DNA from: Aquifex aeolicus
GTDB lineage: Bacteria; Aquificota; Aquificia; Aquificales; Aquificaceae
Assembly (NCBI GenBank): GCA_015662815.1
Contig: DQTK01000024.1
Span: 1 to 8,429 of the forward strand
DNA length: 8,429 bases
Direction of reading: 5' to 3'
The notes under the pieces were generated by a model that saw only the letters and a program-made list of their open reading frames with translations, was not told the DNA's origin and ran no database searches. Position numbers and translations under genes: made by a program. Positions 1 through 5,920 of this stretch are shown here, in pieces; within the stretch, counting starts at the first letter, position 1; each line of letters begins with the position of its first letter.

Positions 1-53
1 ACTGAAAAATGCAAGCTTGAAGCTACCAAACAGATATATTTCAACTTCTGCAA
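1..53 (-). CDS. Possible 5' end of an exported protein, cut by the window edge
   Basis: Downstream of the ModE-like gene on the minus strand, a frame stays open to the left edge. It could start at TTG (51-53) or TTG (42-44). From the first, it reads MQKLKYICLVASSLHFS, which has a basic start and a hydrophobic core like a bacterial signal peptide. It begins only 8 nt after the regulator's stop, consistent with the same transcript. Because the upstream gene is ModE-like, a periplasmic oxyanion-binding protein such as ModA is a natural guess, but nothing in these 17 residues shows it. There is no ATG or GTG start and no strong Shine-Dalgarno sequence, and so short an open frame can arise by chance. 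Confidence 0.22.
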   Translation of the reverse strand, partial: MQKLKYICLVASSLHFS

Positions 54-61
54 ACGCTCTT

Positions 62-367
62 CTACTGGTTAAACAACTTTGTTACGTTTTCAAACACTCT
101 TTTTGCTTCTTCGTACTTTCTTAAGAGTTTTTCTCCTTTTTCGGTAAGCTTAGAGCCTTTACCCCTTTTCCTGATAACCACCTTATAGCCTAACCTGCTT
201 TCCATGGCCTTTAAGTGTTCTAAAGTTTTTTTGTAGGATATTCCCAGTCTTTTAGAGGTCTCCTTTAAAGAACCTTTTTCCCTTATTCCTTTTAGAATTC
301 TATACTTCAAATCTGTAAGAACAGGCTCTCCATCTTTTTCGAACCAAATTTTATAGTTTATCTTCAT
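62..367 (-). CDS. ModE-like winged-helix transcriptional regulator (DNA-binding domain only)
   Basis: This is a small, basic, one-domain DNA-binding protein of about 101 residues. A helix-turn-helix segment lies at roughly residues 20-65 (KGSLKETSKRLGISYKKT, then LKAMESRLG). The wing follows, with KRGKGSKLTEKGEKLL. The GS-tract, the GISYKKT recognition helix and the glycine-rich wing ending in LTEKG are typical of the N-terminal domain of ModE and related LysR-type regulators. In E. coli, ModE also carries two C-terminal Mop domains that bind molybdate. These are absent here, so ligand sensing must come from elsewhere or not occur. The start chosen is ATG (365-367), which overlaps the yggS stop by one base (TGATG). 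An in-frame GTG one codon upstream (368-370) is also possible. The overlap implies translational coupling to yggS. The domain call is firm; the regulated genes and the ligand are unknown. Confidence 0.82.
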   Translation of the reverse strand: MKINYKIWFEKDGEPVLTDLKYRILKGIREKGSLKETSKRLGISYKKTLEHLKAMESRLGYKVVIRKRGKGSKLTEKGEKLLRKYEEAKRVFENVTKLFNQ

Positions 368-1053
368 CACTGCTTCCGCTCCCCGAAGAGCAAAGTACCT
401 ATACGCACAATTGTAGCTCCTTCTTCTATAGCAACTTCAAAATCGTTGGACATACCCATTGAAAGATGCGGTAAGGATACTTTGTACTCCTGCCAAAGCT
501 CATCCCTCAGTTTTCTGAGTTTCTCAAAGTAGGGTCTTACTTTTTCAGGGTTATCAAAATATGGAGGTATAGTCATTAAACCCATAACTTTTACATTCGT
601 AAGTTCAAGAGTGTACTCGAAAAGTTCCTTTAGATTTTCCGGTTCGACACCTCCTTTCGTTTCTTCACCTCCTACGTTCACTTCTATAAGAACCTCTTGA
701 ATTATATTATTCCTTAAAGCTCTTTTTTGTATCTCATCCGCTAAATTTTTTCTATCCAGAGAGTGAATTAACACCACTTTATTCATTAAATACTTTACTT
801 TATTCGTCTGAAGCCTTCCTATAAAATGCCATTCGATATCTAAATCTTTAAGATTTTCTAATTTTTTCAAGAATTCCTGAACCCTGTTTTCACCGTAAAC
901 CCTTAAACCACAATTGTAGAATTCCCTTATCACCTCGGGAGAAACAGTTTTAGAAGCCCCGAGTAATTTTGCACATTTACTACCTCTTGACGCTCTTTCA
1001 CAGGCTTTTTCGATTCTTTCGAGGATTTCTTCCAGTCTTTTACAAACGCTCAT
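367..1053 (-). CDS. yggS: YggS/PROSC family pyridoxal-5'-phosphate homeostasis protein
   Basis: This 228-residue cytosolic protein belongs to the alanine-racemase-like TIM-barrel family (COG0325) that binds PLP without a known catalytic activity and helps keep free PLP and amino-acid pools in balance. The Schiff-base lysine is K35 in LLGASKTVS. Other family signatures are YGENRVQE (53-60), HFIGRLQTNK (76-85), the SMGMSNDFE phosphate-binding region near residue 200, and the C-terminal RIGTLLFGERK. The length matches the usual 220-235 residues, so the gene looks intact. It starts with ATG 29 nt from the divergent tpiA and has no clear Shine-Dalgarno sequence. The start lies inside an inverted repeat shared with tpiA. 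Its stop overlaps the ModE-like gene. The family assignment is firm; no pathway is implied by the neighbours. Confidence 0.95.
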   Translation of the reverse strand: MSVCKRLEEILERIEKACERASRGSKCAKLLGASKTVSPEVIREFYNCGLRVYGENRVQEFLKKLENLKDLDIEWHFIGRLQTNKVKYLMNKVVLIHSLDRKNLADEIQKRALRNNIIQEVLIEVNVGGEETKGGVEPENLKELFEYTLELTNVKVMGLMTIPPYFDNPEKVRPYFEKLRKLRDELWQEYKVSLPHLSMGMSNDFEVAIEEGATIVRIGTLLFGERKQ

Positions 1054-1087
1054 AGGAAATATTATGTGTAGAATGAATTCCTATGAG
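1049..1087. repeat. 10-bp perfect inverted repeat over both divergent start codons (yggS/tpiA)
   Basis: CTCATAGGAA (1049-1058) is the exact reverse complement of TTCCTATGAG (1078-1087), with a 19-nt AT-rich spacer. Each arm contains the ATG of one gene, so yggS and tpiA begin with the same context, TTCCTATGAG, on opposite strands. The spacer contains TATTAT (1060-1065) on the plus strand, and on the minus strand the overlapping CATAAT (1062-1067). Both resemble -10 boxes. A TTTACA (1039-1044) lies 15 nt before the plus-strand box and could be a -35 element. If so, tpiA would have a leader of only about 10 nt. The inverted repeat is seen directly; its use as an operator or paired promoter is inference. 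Confidence 0.5.
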
Positions 1088-1826
1088 AAGGCTTATAGCG
1101 GCAAACTGGAAAATGAATAAAACCGTAAAGGAAACCGAAGAGTACATTAAAAAGTTCTTAAAATTTGTCGAACACCCAGAAAGTAGGGAAATCCTAATAT
1201 GCCCGCCTTTCACTTCCCTTTACGTTGCAAGTCAGCTACTTCAGGGAACAGGAGTAAAACTCGGAGCCCAAAATTGTCACTATGAGAAGGGGGGAGCTTA
1301 TACCGGAGAAATATCAATACCAATGCTTCAAGAGTTAGGTTGTGAGTATGTAATAGTAGGTCACTCCGAAAGAAGACATATATTCGGAGAAACCGATGAG
1401 CTAATTCACAAAAAGATTGTAGCCTGCCTTGAAATGGGAATGAGACCCATACTTTGTGTTGGGGAAAAAAGGGAAGAAAGGGAAGCAAGAATGACCTTTA
1501 AAGTTATAGAAACCCAGATAAAACTTGCGCTCGCCGGAGTGGAAGAACATATAGATAAAATAGACATAGCTTACGAACCTGTTTGGGCAATAGGAACAGG
1601 TACTCCCGCAACACCCGAAAACGCCGTAGAAGTACATACCTTTATAAGAAATCTCTTGAATGAACTCAACCCTAACAATGAAGGGAAAACGAGAATTCTC
1701 TATGGAGGAAGTGTCAAACCTGATAACGCGAAAGAATTTATGAAATATGATGCCATAGGCGGACTTCTGGTGGGAACTGCCAGTCTAGATCCTGAATCCT
1801 TTTCTAAGATTGTGTATTCCTTTTAG
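1083..1826 (+). CDS. tpiA: Triosephosphate isomerase
   Basis: The product interconverts dihydroxyacetone phosphate and glyceraldehyde 3-phosphate in the cytosol, in glycolysis and gluconeogenesis; in an autotroph the flow would mainly be gluconeogenic. It is a complete (beta/alpha)8 barrel of 247 residues. Active-site residues are visible: N8 and K10 in AANWKMN, H94 in IVGHSERR, E165 in AYEPVWAIGTG with the flexible loop 6 just after it, and the phosphate-binding ILYGGSV (205-211) and GGLLVGTASL (226-235). The ATG start is fixed by the conserved RRLIAANWKMN opening. No Shine-Dalgarno sequence precedes it, so initiation may be leaderless or nearly so. The gene is the only plus-strand gene in the window, diverging from yggS and overlapping the convergent LptF/LptG-family gene by 42 nt. 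Confidence 0.98.
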   Translation: MRRLIAANWKMNKTVKETEEYIKKFLKFVEHPESREILICPPFTSLYVASQLLQGTGVKLGAQNCHYEKGGAYTGEISIPMLQELGCEYVIVGHSERRHIFGETDELIHKKIVACLEMGMRPILCVGEKREEREARMTFKVIETQIKLALAGVEEHIDKIDIAYEPVWAIGTGTPATPENAVEVHTFIRNLLNELNPNNEGKTRILYGGSVKPDNAKEFMKYDAIGGLLVGTASLDPESFSKIVYSF

Positions 1827-2855
1827 AGTGAGGAATACCAATAGAATTATCGGTATAAGCGATAGATTTGCCGGCTGGTTTGCCTTTTGAGTAAGTATTT
1901 TGGGAAAAAGAACTATACCCCATAAGGATATAACGACAAAAATAAATGGTAAAACTACTTTCTTGAGTTCCCTAAACCTAAAGTAAAGGTATAGGGTAAA
2001 TAAGGAAATAAAGAAGGGCAAGAGTGAAAATAGAATTCTAAATATCAGCTCTCCGAGGTATATATCTGCATTTAGTCCCAACTTTTTACTCTTTGCGGAT
2101 AATTCTAATAAGTCTTCCAGCGATAAAAAGTCTATCTTCTCAGCGAACAACTGAACATCTTTGAGGGTAAGACCGAGCTCTATCATTTTGTTGTAAAGAA
2201 GTTTTCTCTTTCCTTCAAAGAAATTGTAAGATTCTCCATTTATCGTAAACAGATTATCACCTTCCCATTTTCCCGTAAAAACTTTGAGTATTTCCACCGG
2301 CTTTAAAGAAGATTTATTTACCTTTATTGCGTAGAGATTGAAAAGGGTTCCATCAGAAAGATTTAAATTTTCTATATAGTAGTAGCTTTTGAAGTCTTTT
2401 TCTTCCTTTAAAAACCAGAAATTCTTTACTACTCCGCCAATTATTTGCTTCTTTTTAAAAGTTTTTTCTATGTACCACAAATTACCTGTAAGCTTCGGGA
2501 ATAAAAATTGATTTCCCAGTATAAAAATAAAGGAGAGAAAAAGAGAGAAGGTAAGCAGAGGTGCGGAAAACCTCAAAGGTGATATCATAAAGCTCTGGAG
2601 TGTAAGGTCTATTTTCCTTTCAAAAATTCTCTTTAAGAAAAGGATTATAGCTATTGATAGGACGATAAAGGAGAGATAATAAAAGCCTAAGGGTAGCAGA
2701 TTGAAAAAATACTCGAGAGCTATTTTAAAGTTTTTTTCCCTGAAACCCAGGAGAAAGTCAAGTAAAGCGTATGTAGAAACGAGAACCACACTTACAAAAC
2801 TTACCGCAGTAAATACTGTAAGAAAGTTAAGGAGAATATATCTGTCGAAAAGCAT
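1785..2855 (-). CDS. LptF/LptG (YjgP/YjgQ) family lipopolysaccharide export permease
   Basis: This 356-residue inner-membrane protein fits the permease family that, with the LptB ATPase, extracts lipopolysaccharide from the inner membrane and passes it to LptC and LptA. Three hydrophobic helices (about 11-33, 51-74 and 98-118) precede a soluble, beta-rich region (about 130-245), then three more helices (about 271-292, 300-318 and 330-346). This is the family's 3 TM, periplasmic beta-jellyroll, 3 TM layout. The DRYIL start and the FLSLEDLLELSAKSKKLGLNADIY segment before the fourth helix are also typical. I cannot decide between LptF and LptG; the second and third helices look slightly more LptG-like. 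The ATG lies 12 nt after the helicase stop with no Shine-Dalgarno sequence, so translation probably depends on the upstream gene. The last 13 codons and the stop overlap tpiA on the other strand. Confidence 0.85.
   Translation of the reverse strand: MLFDRYILLNFLTVFTAVSFVSVVLVSTYALLDFLLGFREKNFKIALEYFFNLLPLGFYYLSFIVLSIAIILFLKRIFERKIDLTLQSFMISPLRFSAPLLTFSLFLSFIFILGNQFLFPKLTGNLWYIEKTFKKKQIIGGVVKNFWFLKEEKDFKSYYYIENLNLSDGTLFNLYAIKVNKSSLKPVEILKVFTGKWEGDNLFTINGESYNFFEGKRKLLYNKMIELGLTLKDVQLFAEKIDFLSLEDLLELSAKSKKLGLNADIYLGELIFRILFSLLPFFISLFTLYLYFRFRELKKVVLPFIFVVISLWGIVLFPKILTQKANQPANLSLIPIILLVFLTLKGIHNLRKGFRI
1814..1838. other. 8-bp hairpin around the tpiA stop codon, inside the lptF/G 3' region
   Basis: GTATTCCT (1814-1821) pairs perfectly with AGGAATAC (1831-1838) across a 9-nt loop that contains the tpiA TAG (1824-1826). 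The same stem forms in RNA from either strand. Neither side is followed by a T-tract, so it is not a standard intrinsic terminator, although its place between converging transcripts suggests a role in ending or protecting transcripts. The stem also encodes protein on both strands (VYSF of TpiA and codons near the end of the permease). The structure is seen directly; its function is unknown. Confidence 0.35.
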
Positions 2856-2867
2856 ATAAAGAAGATA

Positions 2868-4799
2868 CTACCAGAAAGGATATCTGTATCTAGATTTGGC
2901 AAATTTGCCTTTCGAAATTATTCTTATTCCGATAGAGTTAAGAAAATCTATAAATTCCCTGTATCGCCATATTCTATCATCGCAAATAACAATAGTTCCT
3001 CTATCGGATTTCTGTCTTACTAACCTTCCCACTCCCTGTCTAAACCTTATATAGGCTTTTCTCCTTTGGTATAAAAATGGGTCTTCTCCTCGCTCCTTTA
3101 GAAACTTTATCCTGTGGTAAGTTAAAGGGTCCTTAGGATTTTCAAAGGGTAGTTTTGATATCAAGATACCTTTATCTCCCTTAACGTCTACACCTGTCCA
3201 TAAGCTATCCAGTCCTATCAGAACCTTTATGTGGCCGTTTCTCAAGTAGTCTATCAACTTTGTAAGGCTATCTTTTCCCTGAATACCGACCTCTTCCTCC
3301 TCATCAAAGAGTTTTAAGTGTTCTTTATTAGTAAGGAGAACTAATACTTTATCGTATTGGGAACGGAGGATGTAATAGCTGTTTAGGAGTTTTTCTTTCC
3401 AGTCTTCCCTTTTGGGGTTTGTGTTCTCAATTATTACTGTGGAACGCGTATAGTCATAGTTATGATCGAGTTTGTGGTATTCTCCTACAATTCCCGTAGT
3501 AAGGTAGATATCTTCGGGTTCAATGGTAGCGGAAGTAAGAACTACCCCTTTATAATCTTCAGGTTCCACAATACCCTGTGGAAATATATAAAAGGCTTCT
3601 AATCTGTAATTGTGCCCGTTTAACTTTTTGCTCCAAGTTCTGCTTATCTGAAAGCCTATACCCTCTTCTTCCCTGTCCGCAAGTCCTATAAAAGCCTTAA
3701 GCTTATTTAATTTTCTCTTGTAAAAATCAAGCTTCTTAATTAAGTCTATTAAATCCCTCTCCTCCGCGGTAGCTTCCTCATAACCTGCATTTAAATTTTC
3801 TACAAACTCCTCCTCAAATAACAAAGTACTGGCTATGTAGTCCTTAAAGGTGAAGCTTACCATTAACCTGTTTTCTGCAAAGTCTCTTACTTCCTTTTCT
3901 ATCTTTTCACGGAGCTTATTGACACTTATCTTCAGTGGTTCGTAGAGGAGTTCCCTCATTTGAGGTATATATTCTTTTAAATTCTCTAAAGGTATTTCCC
4001 TATCTTCTTCCGAAAAAAGCTCTTCAAAGTTCTTTATAAAGAATTCCTCAGCGGGAAGGTAAACACTTTCCCCTAAGAGTTTTTCTAATCCCCTTTGAAC
4101 ATCTTTAAGCCAGTATAGGGATATACCGAAGGTAGTGGCAAGGGTAAGGTATCGGTCAAGTTCATGGGCTTCGTCTATTATAAGAATGCGCTCCTTTGTA
4201 TCAAAATCTTTGAGAGCTAAGAGGGAATGATTAATAACAAGGATATCAGCACTCGCTTCGCGTTTTTTTATCCTGCTCCAGTAATAACATTGGCTAAAAT
4301 ACGGGCAGGTTTGCCTGTAAGCGTATGTGCAGTAATCTTCGTCCACGTTAATTTTCGTAAGGCTTTCCATGGAAATACCGGTGAGGGTTAAATCCCCGTC
4401 CCATTCAGTTTCCATAAGAGTTTCTATTTCTAATCTATCTGTAGCTTCGATCTCTTCTTTGAAGAATCTATCAAGACAGAGGTAGTTTCCTTTACCTTTA
4501 ATTACGGCGTAGTTAACTTTTTTACCTGTAAGAATTTTCCAATGGCTTGAGAGGAATTCTATATCCCTCTTCAGTTGGTCTTGAAGGATTTTAGTCCCTG
4601 TTGAAACTATGGCTTTTTGCTGTCCTACAATTATCGGAATCAGATAAGCAAAAGTTTTACCTGTTCCCGTCGGAGCTTCTACAAGCTTTACTCCGCCATT
4701 TTGTACCGTTTCATCAACGATGGATATCATATCCCTCTGGGATTTCCTTTCCTCAAATCCCTTCCTAATTAAGTATTGATAAAAATCCAAAGGAGTCAT
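2868..4799 (-). CDS. dinG: DinG/XPD-like superfamily 2 DNA helicase with a predicted 4Fe-4S cluster
   Basis: The product is a cytosolic ATP-dependent 5'-3' DNA helicase of the Rad3/XPD/DinG family, predicted to act in repair or in resolving unusual DNA structures. The 643 residues show motif Ia GTKILQDQL (68-76), Walker A EAPTGTGKT (41-49), DEAH (209-212), TSAT (422-425), LWTGVDVKG (533-541) and the arginine-finger motif QGVGRLVRQ (588-596). Four cysteines, C108, C157, C165 and C171, sit between Walker A and DEAH in the pattern that holds the iron-sulfur cluster in XPD and E. coli DinG. There is no N-terminal exonuclease domain, unlike the longer Gram-positive DinG forms. The ATG lies just after the decayed deoC. 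No Shine-Dalgarno sequence is near it, and the deoC frame now runs 35 nt into this gene. The family is firm; dinG rather than yoaA is a name of convenience. Confidence 0.92.
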   Translation of the reverse strand: MTPLDFYQYLIRKGFEERKSQRDMISIVDETVQNGGVKLVEAPTGTGKTFAYLIPIIVGQQKAIVSTGTKILQDQLKRDIEFLSSHWKILTGKKVNYAVIKGKGNYLCLDRFFKEEIEATDRLEIETLMETEWDGDLTLTGISMESLTKINVDEDYCTYAYRQTCPYFSQCYYWSRIKKREASADILVINHSLLALKDFDTKERILIIDEAHELDRYLTLATTFGISLYWLKDVQRGLEKLLGESVYLPAEEFFIKNFEELFSEEDREIPLENLKEYIPQMRELLYEPLKISVNKLREKIEKEVRDFAENRLMVSFTFKDYIASTLLFEEEFVENLNAGYEEATAEERDLIDLIKKLDFYKRKLNKLKAFIGLADREEEGIGFQISRTWSKKLNGHNYRLEAFYIFPQGIVEPEDYKGVVLTSATIEPEDIYLTTGIVGEYHKLDHNYDYTRSTVIIENTNPKREDWKEKLLNSYYILRSQYDKVLVLLTNKEHLKLFDEEEEVGIQGKDSLTKLIDYLRNGHIKVLIGLDSLWTGVDVKGDKGILISKLPFENPKDPLTYHRIKFLKERGEDPFLYQRRKAYIRFRQGVGRLVRQKSDRGTIVICDDRIWRYREFIDFLNSIGIRIISKGKFAKSRYRYPFW

Positions 4800-5015
4800 T
4801 TAAGAAAAAAATATAGGAACTTAAAAATTCCTTTACTATTTCTATACCGCTACTGGTTCCTATTCTGTCCGCTCCCGCTTCTATCATGGCAAGAGCAGTC
4901 CTTAAATCCTTGATTCCGCCCGAGGCTTTTACCTTTACGAAACTCTCTACTTCCTTTTCGGTAAAAAAAGTTTCAGGATAGCGTTATCTATAAAATTCCT
5001 TATATCCATCTTCAT
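4765..5015 (-). pseudogene. deoC: Decayed deoxyribose-phosphate aldolase (deoC): first and last parts fused, middle lost, frameshifted
   Basis: An intact DeoC (roughly 210-260 residues) cleaves 2-deoxyribose 5-phosphate to glyceraldehyde 3-phosphate and acetaldehyde. Here the start, ATG at 5013-5015, overlaps the cobW-like stop (ATGA) and reads MKMDIRNFIDNAILK, like the DeoC N-terminus. It then leaves frame and stops at TAG (4947-4949). In the other frame, from about 4977, the text continues PETFFTEKEVESFV, then jumps directly to VKASGGIKDLRTALAM and ADRIGTSSGIEIV, the C-terminal phosphate-binding part. About 150 residues, including the Schiff-base lysine, are missing, so no aldolase can be made. 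The residual frame runs on to a TAG at 4765-4767 inside the helicase gene. The homology is recognised by eye; the loss is seen directly. A sequencing or assembly deletion is the main alternative. Confidence 0.8.
4805..4832 (-). terminator. Weak terminator-like hairpin and T-tract before the helicase gene
   Basis: On the minus strand AGGAA (4828-4832) pairs with TTCCT (4815-4819), extendable through a T-G and T-A pairs. A run of seven T (4805-4811) follows three bases later, just ahead of the helicase ATG at 4799. The order is right for an intrinsic terminator, but the stem is short and AT-rich, so it would be weak, especially in a thermophile. It also lies in the former C-terminal coding part of deoC. 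Partial read-through control of the helicase is possible but unproven. Confidence 0.22.
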
Positions 5016-5890
5016 TTGATTAAAACGAGAAAAGAATCTCCTTTGTAATTTTCTGCCGGCATACCTATATCGTAATCCCCGAAGACGTAATGAACAATTA
5101 CGGGAAAAGGATAATCCTTTAACTTCACAATACCCTTTGCCCTTATTACTTCTCTGGGTAGGGATTTTAAGAAGTTTACGAGTTCTTCTTCCGTGAGCTC
5201 TTTCTCAAAATGAATAATTTCCCCCTTTCTATTTTCATGGGAATGAATATGAATCCTTTCTTTAAGGTCTACAGGTGTTCCCGTTCCTTTAAATACTTCC
5301 GCCGGAACTTTTCCGTAAACCGCTCTGTAAATTTTATAAAAACCTTCCTTTTGTTCGGGGAAAAAGAGGTTTACTACTTTATACCTGTCTTTGATATTTT
5401 TTACCTCTTCCTCTACCTTAACTATATGTTTCTCATCCACCATATCTATCTTATTGAGAACCACTATATTTGCTGTTGCAAGTTGATACTTTGCAGTTTC
5501 GTCGTCTTTATACTTAAAGAAATTTTTTGTATCTACGACGCATATAACGCCTTCTACAAACAATCCGAGAGTCTTTAGACTGAAAACTATAGGGAAAGGT
5601 TCCGCAGTTCCTGAAGTTTCAACTATAAGCACTTCGGGATTATAATCTTGAATGAGCTTTTGAACTGAACTTTCAAATTCAGTACTCAGTTTACAACATA
5701 TACAACCTTCCGAGAGTTCTACAACTTCCGAATAAACGTTCTGCAAAATTTCCCCGTCTACACCTACTTCACCGAATTCGTTTACAATTATTGCAACCTT
5801 TCTGTCTTTAAGGTGTTCTTTTACAGAATTTATTATTAAACTAGTCTTACCGCTTCCTAAAAAACCCGTTATCACAAAAGAGGAAATCAT
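5012..5890 (-). CDS. CobW/COG0523 family GTPase, probable metal chaperone
   Basis: This 292-residue cytosolic P-loop GTPase belongs to the group that includes CobW, YeiR, ZNG1/ZigA and the nitrile hydratase activators, which pass Zn, Co or Fe to client enzymes using GTP. Visible motifs are Walker A GFLGSGKT (9-16), NEFGEVGVDGEIL (37-49), the metal-binding CxCC as GCICCKL (62-68), ETSGTAEP (91-98), and the guanine-specific NKID (146-149). A histidine-rich patch, HIHSH at 214-218 with H227, precedes the CobW C-terminal domain, where EEELVNFLKSLPREVIRAKG is typical. Its length is slightly short for the family but complete. It starts at ATG 30 nt after mltG with no Shine-Dalgarno sequence. The metal and the client cannot be told from the neighbours, none of which is an obvious cofactor gene. 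Its stop overlaps the deoC remnant. Confidence 0.9.
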   Translation of the reverse strand: MISSFVITGFLGSGKTSLIINSVKEHLKDRKVAIIVNEFGEVGVDGEILQNVYSEVVELSEGCICCKLSTEFESSVQKLIQDYNPEVLIVETSGTAEPFPIVFSLKTLGLFVEGVICVVDTKNFFKYKDDETAKYQLATANIVVLNKIDMVDEKHIVKVEEEVKNIKDRYKVVNLFFPEQKEGFYKIYRAVYGKVPAEVFKGTGTPVDLKERIHIHSHENRKGEIIHFEKELTEEELVNFLKSLPREVIRAKGIVKLKDYPFPVIVHYVFGDYDIGMPAENYKGDSFLVLIK

Positions 5891-5920
5891 AGTTTTAAAG
5901 TTATAGACTTAAAGAAAGAT

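Noticed and set aside
987..1015. TTGACG (987-992) as a -35 box for tpiA
   Set aside because: No acceptable -10 box lies 16-18 nt downstream, and the site lies deep within yggS. The TTTACA/TATTAT pair nearer the start is a better, though still weak, candidate.
1210..1637. Two minus-strand open frames (1210-1488 and 1401-1637) opposite tpiA
   Set aside because: They overlap each other and lie wholly within the highly conserved tpiA gene. Their translations are rich in Phe, Tyr and Cys with no domain pattern, as expected for antisense shadows.
5210..5578. Plus-strand 122-residue frame opposite the CobW-like gene
   Set aside because: Its Phe/Cys/Tyr-rich translation mirrors the Lys/Glu-rich sense gene, it has no family signature, and the sense gene carries all GTPase motifs.
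5891..5920. Imperfect inverted repeat between mltG and the GTPase gene (TTTAAAGT...ACTTAAA)
   Set aside because: The arms do not match without a bulge, are only A/T-rich with few G/C pairs, and have no T-run. Such a structure is expected by chance in this base composition.
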